Position numbers and translations under genes: made by a program. A stretch of DNA of 64,000 nt from Heterodera schachtii (lineage: Eukaryota; Nematoda; Chromadorea; Rhabditida; Heteroderidae), in NCBI GenBank assembly GCA_023374025.1, contig SIJG01000032.1:707197-771196 (forward strand), given 5' to 3'. The notes beneath the pieces are model-generated. The model saw only the letters and a program-made list of their open reading frames with translations. It was not told where the DNA came from and made no database searches. Below are positions 62,958 through 64,000 of this stretch, in pieces (position 1 is the first letter of the stretch; each line of letters starts with the position of its first letter).

Positions 62958-64000
62958 TTCTAAGCTTCAAAAATTATAAAATAATTTCTAAATATTATGA
63001 ATTTTTATTATTAAAAATTAAATTAAATCAATATCATTTTAAGATTGAAGTTTCTAATTCTTAAATTAACCTTTTATGGTCAATAAATTTGTCTATTTAA
63101 TTAAAAAGTATATTTGAAACTTTTAAACAAAAAATTGATTAAAATATTAGATGTAAGCTCGTTTTTCCATCGTTGAGCTTTGTTTTCGACAATAATGAAT
63201 GTATTATCGAAAGAAAGTCAGCGCTTCATTTATTCTTTAATTTGTAAGTGAGGCTTAAAAGATAAACAAAAGGGAAACGGGAAGTTTGCAATTCTTCATT
63301 TCTTTTTGTCAAAATAGATTAATAATGGCAATGACGTGAAACTTCTGTAAATTATTAAAATTATTTTGAATTCATTTGTTATTAAAATATTGAAATATAA
63401 TAAAATTTCAAAATGAGTTGAGAGTAAGAAAAAGTAAAATAAACCTTATAGACATGAATGAATTTTCTCATATTAAATTGAAACATTCATTAATTTTAAT
63501 GCATAATTGACCGGATTTTATCAATTCAATTTAGATATGCAAAAAATTCTCAAAGCAAAAATAATAATGAAAGAAACACATTCTCAGACAGTTTTCAATA
63601 AACTTCATTTCCATCCGGCGGATGTTTTTGTGTACAAAATTTGAATATAAAAAAAAATAAAAGCAAAAAATGAAACAGTAGATAAATATTGTAATGATTG
63701 TTATAATTTTATGTATACAATTAAAAAAATCTTGAATTTATATTTCATATTTATAAATGAACTAAAAGCACAAGGGTGTGTAAAATAAAACTCACACGAT
63801 TACCTAATTGGTATTGGAAAATGATTGCGAACAATTATTAATTTTTGAGGAAATTATGAAATTACTTGGTGGTTTGTGTGAAGTTATAATTGTCTCCACG
63901 GCAACTTTGGCACGGCAATGCACATATGCATTGAAAATAAGGCCAAATAGGCAGGCATTAAAGCCGTTAAACAAATCAACTCTTTTTTTTGAGGCGAGAG
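62958..64000. promoter_or_regulatory. Region upstream of Gα
   Basis: This AT-rich kilobase contains the presumed Gα promoter. I see no open frame, repeat or RNA gene in it. Confidence 0.35.

Overview
This window looks like nuclear DNA of a nematode. It is very AT-rich, its genes are cut into short exons by mostly short introns, and the protein set fits: a heme peroxidase with ShKT domains, CRH-1-like CREB, a Jun with a nematode-type bZIP, a receptor-regulated SMAD and a Gα subunit. Three introns appear to use GC-AG splice sites and homopolymer G/C runs are frequent. A clade IV plant-parasitic nematode is possible but cannot be shown from this sequence alone. No bacterial, viral or organellar genes, CRISPR array or rRNA were seen.

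Layout. 0.2-4.5 kb: a gamma-glutamylcyclotransferase with a signal peptide (minus strand) and a divergent small secreted protein of unknown family. 5.5-18.1 kb: a complete 10-exon CREB gene (minus) and a complete 10-exon Jun gene (plus), head to head over a 3.8 kb intergenic region that holds a consensus CRE and a decayed tRNA. 20.1-22.1 kb: a Cys/Thr/Pro-rich surface protein with a likely GPI signal. 25.8-26.8 kb: a small acidic nuclear-type protein. 27.3-35.5 kb: the ShKT-peroxidase (minus). 38.0-44.8 kb: a large helical protein that I do not recognise (minus). 45.0-51.4 kb: an R-SMAD (minus). 54.8-57.7 kb: mannose-6-phosphate isomerase (minus). 60.0-63.0 kb: a Gα subunit with a Go/Gi-like C terminus (minus).

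The genes do not form an operon or a single pathway. Four are signalling end-points: CREB, Jun, SMAD and Gα. Several others are extracellular or cuticle/surface proteins: GGCT, the small secreted protein, the GPI protein and the peroxidase. The mobile fraction is non-autonomous and strongly palindromic. Two insertions have hAT-type termini and 8-bp target duplications, one is a long-arm foldback element, one is a large hairpin inside the GGCT gene, and there is a family of small hairpins with TACCGTA-like ends. Coding exons were placed by eye through splice signals and reading phase. Exon limits are firm for GGCT, CREB, Jun, the two secreted proteins, the acidic protein and the ends of SMAD and Gα, and approximate elsewhere.
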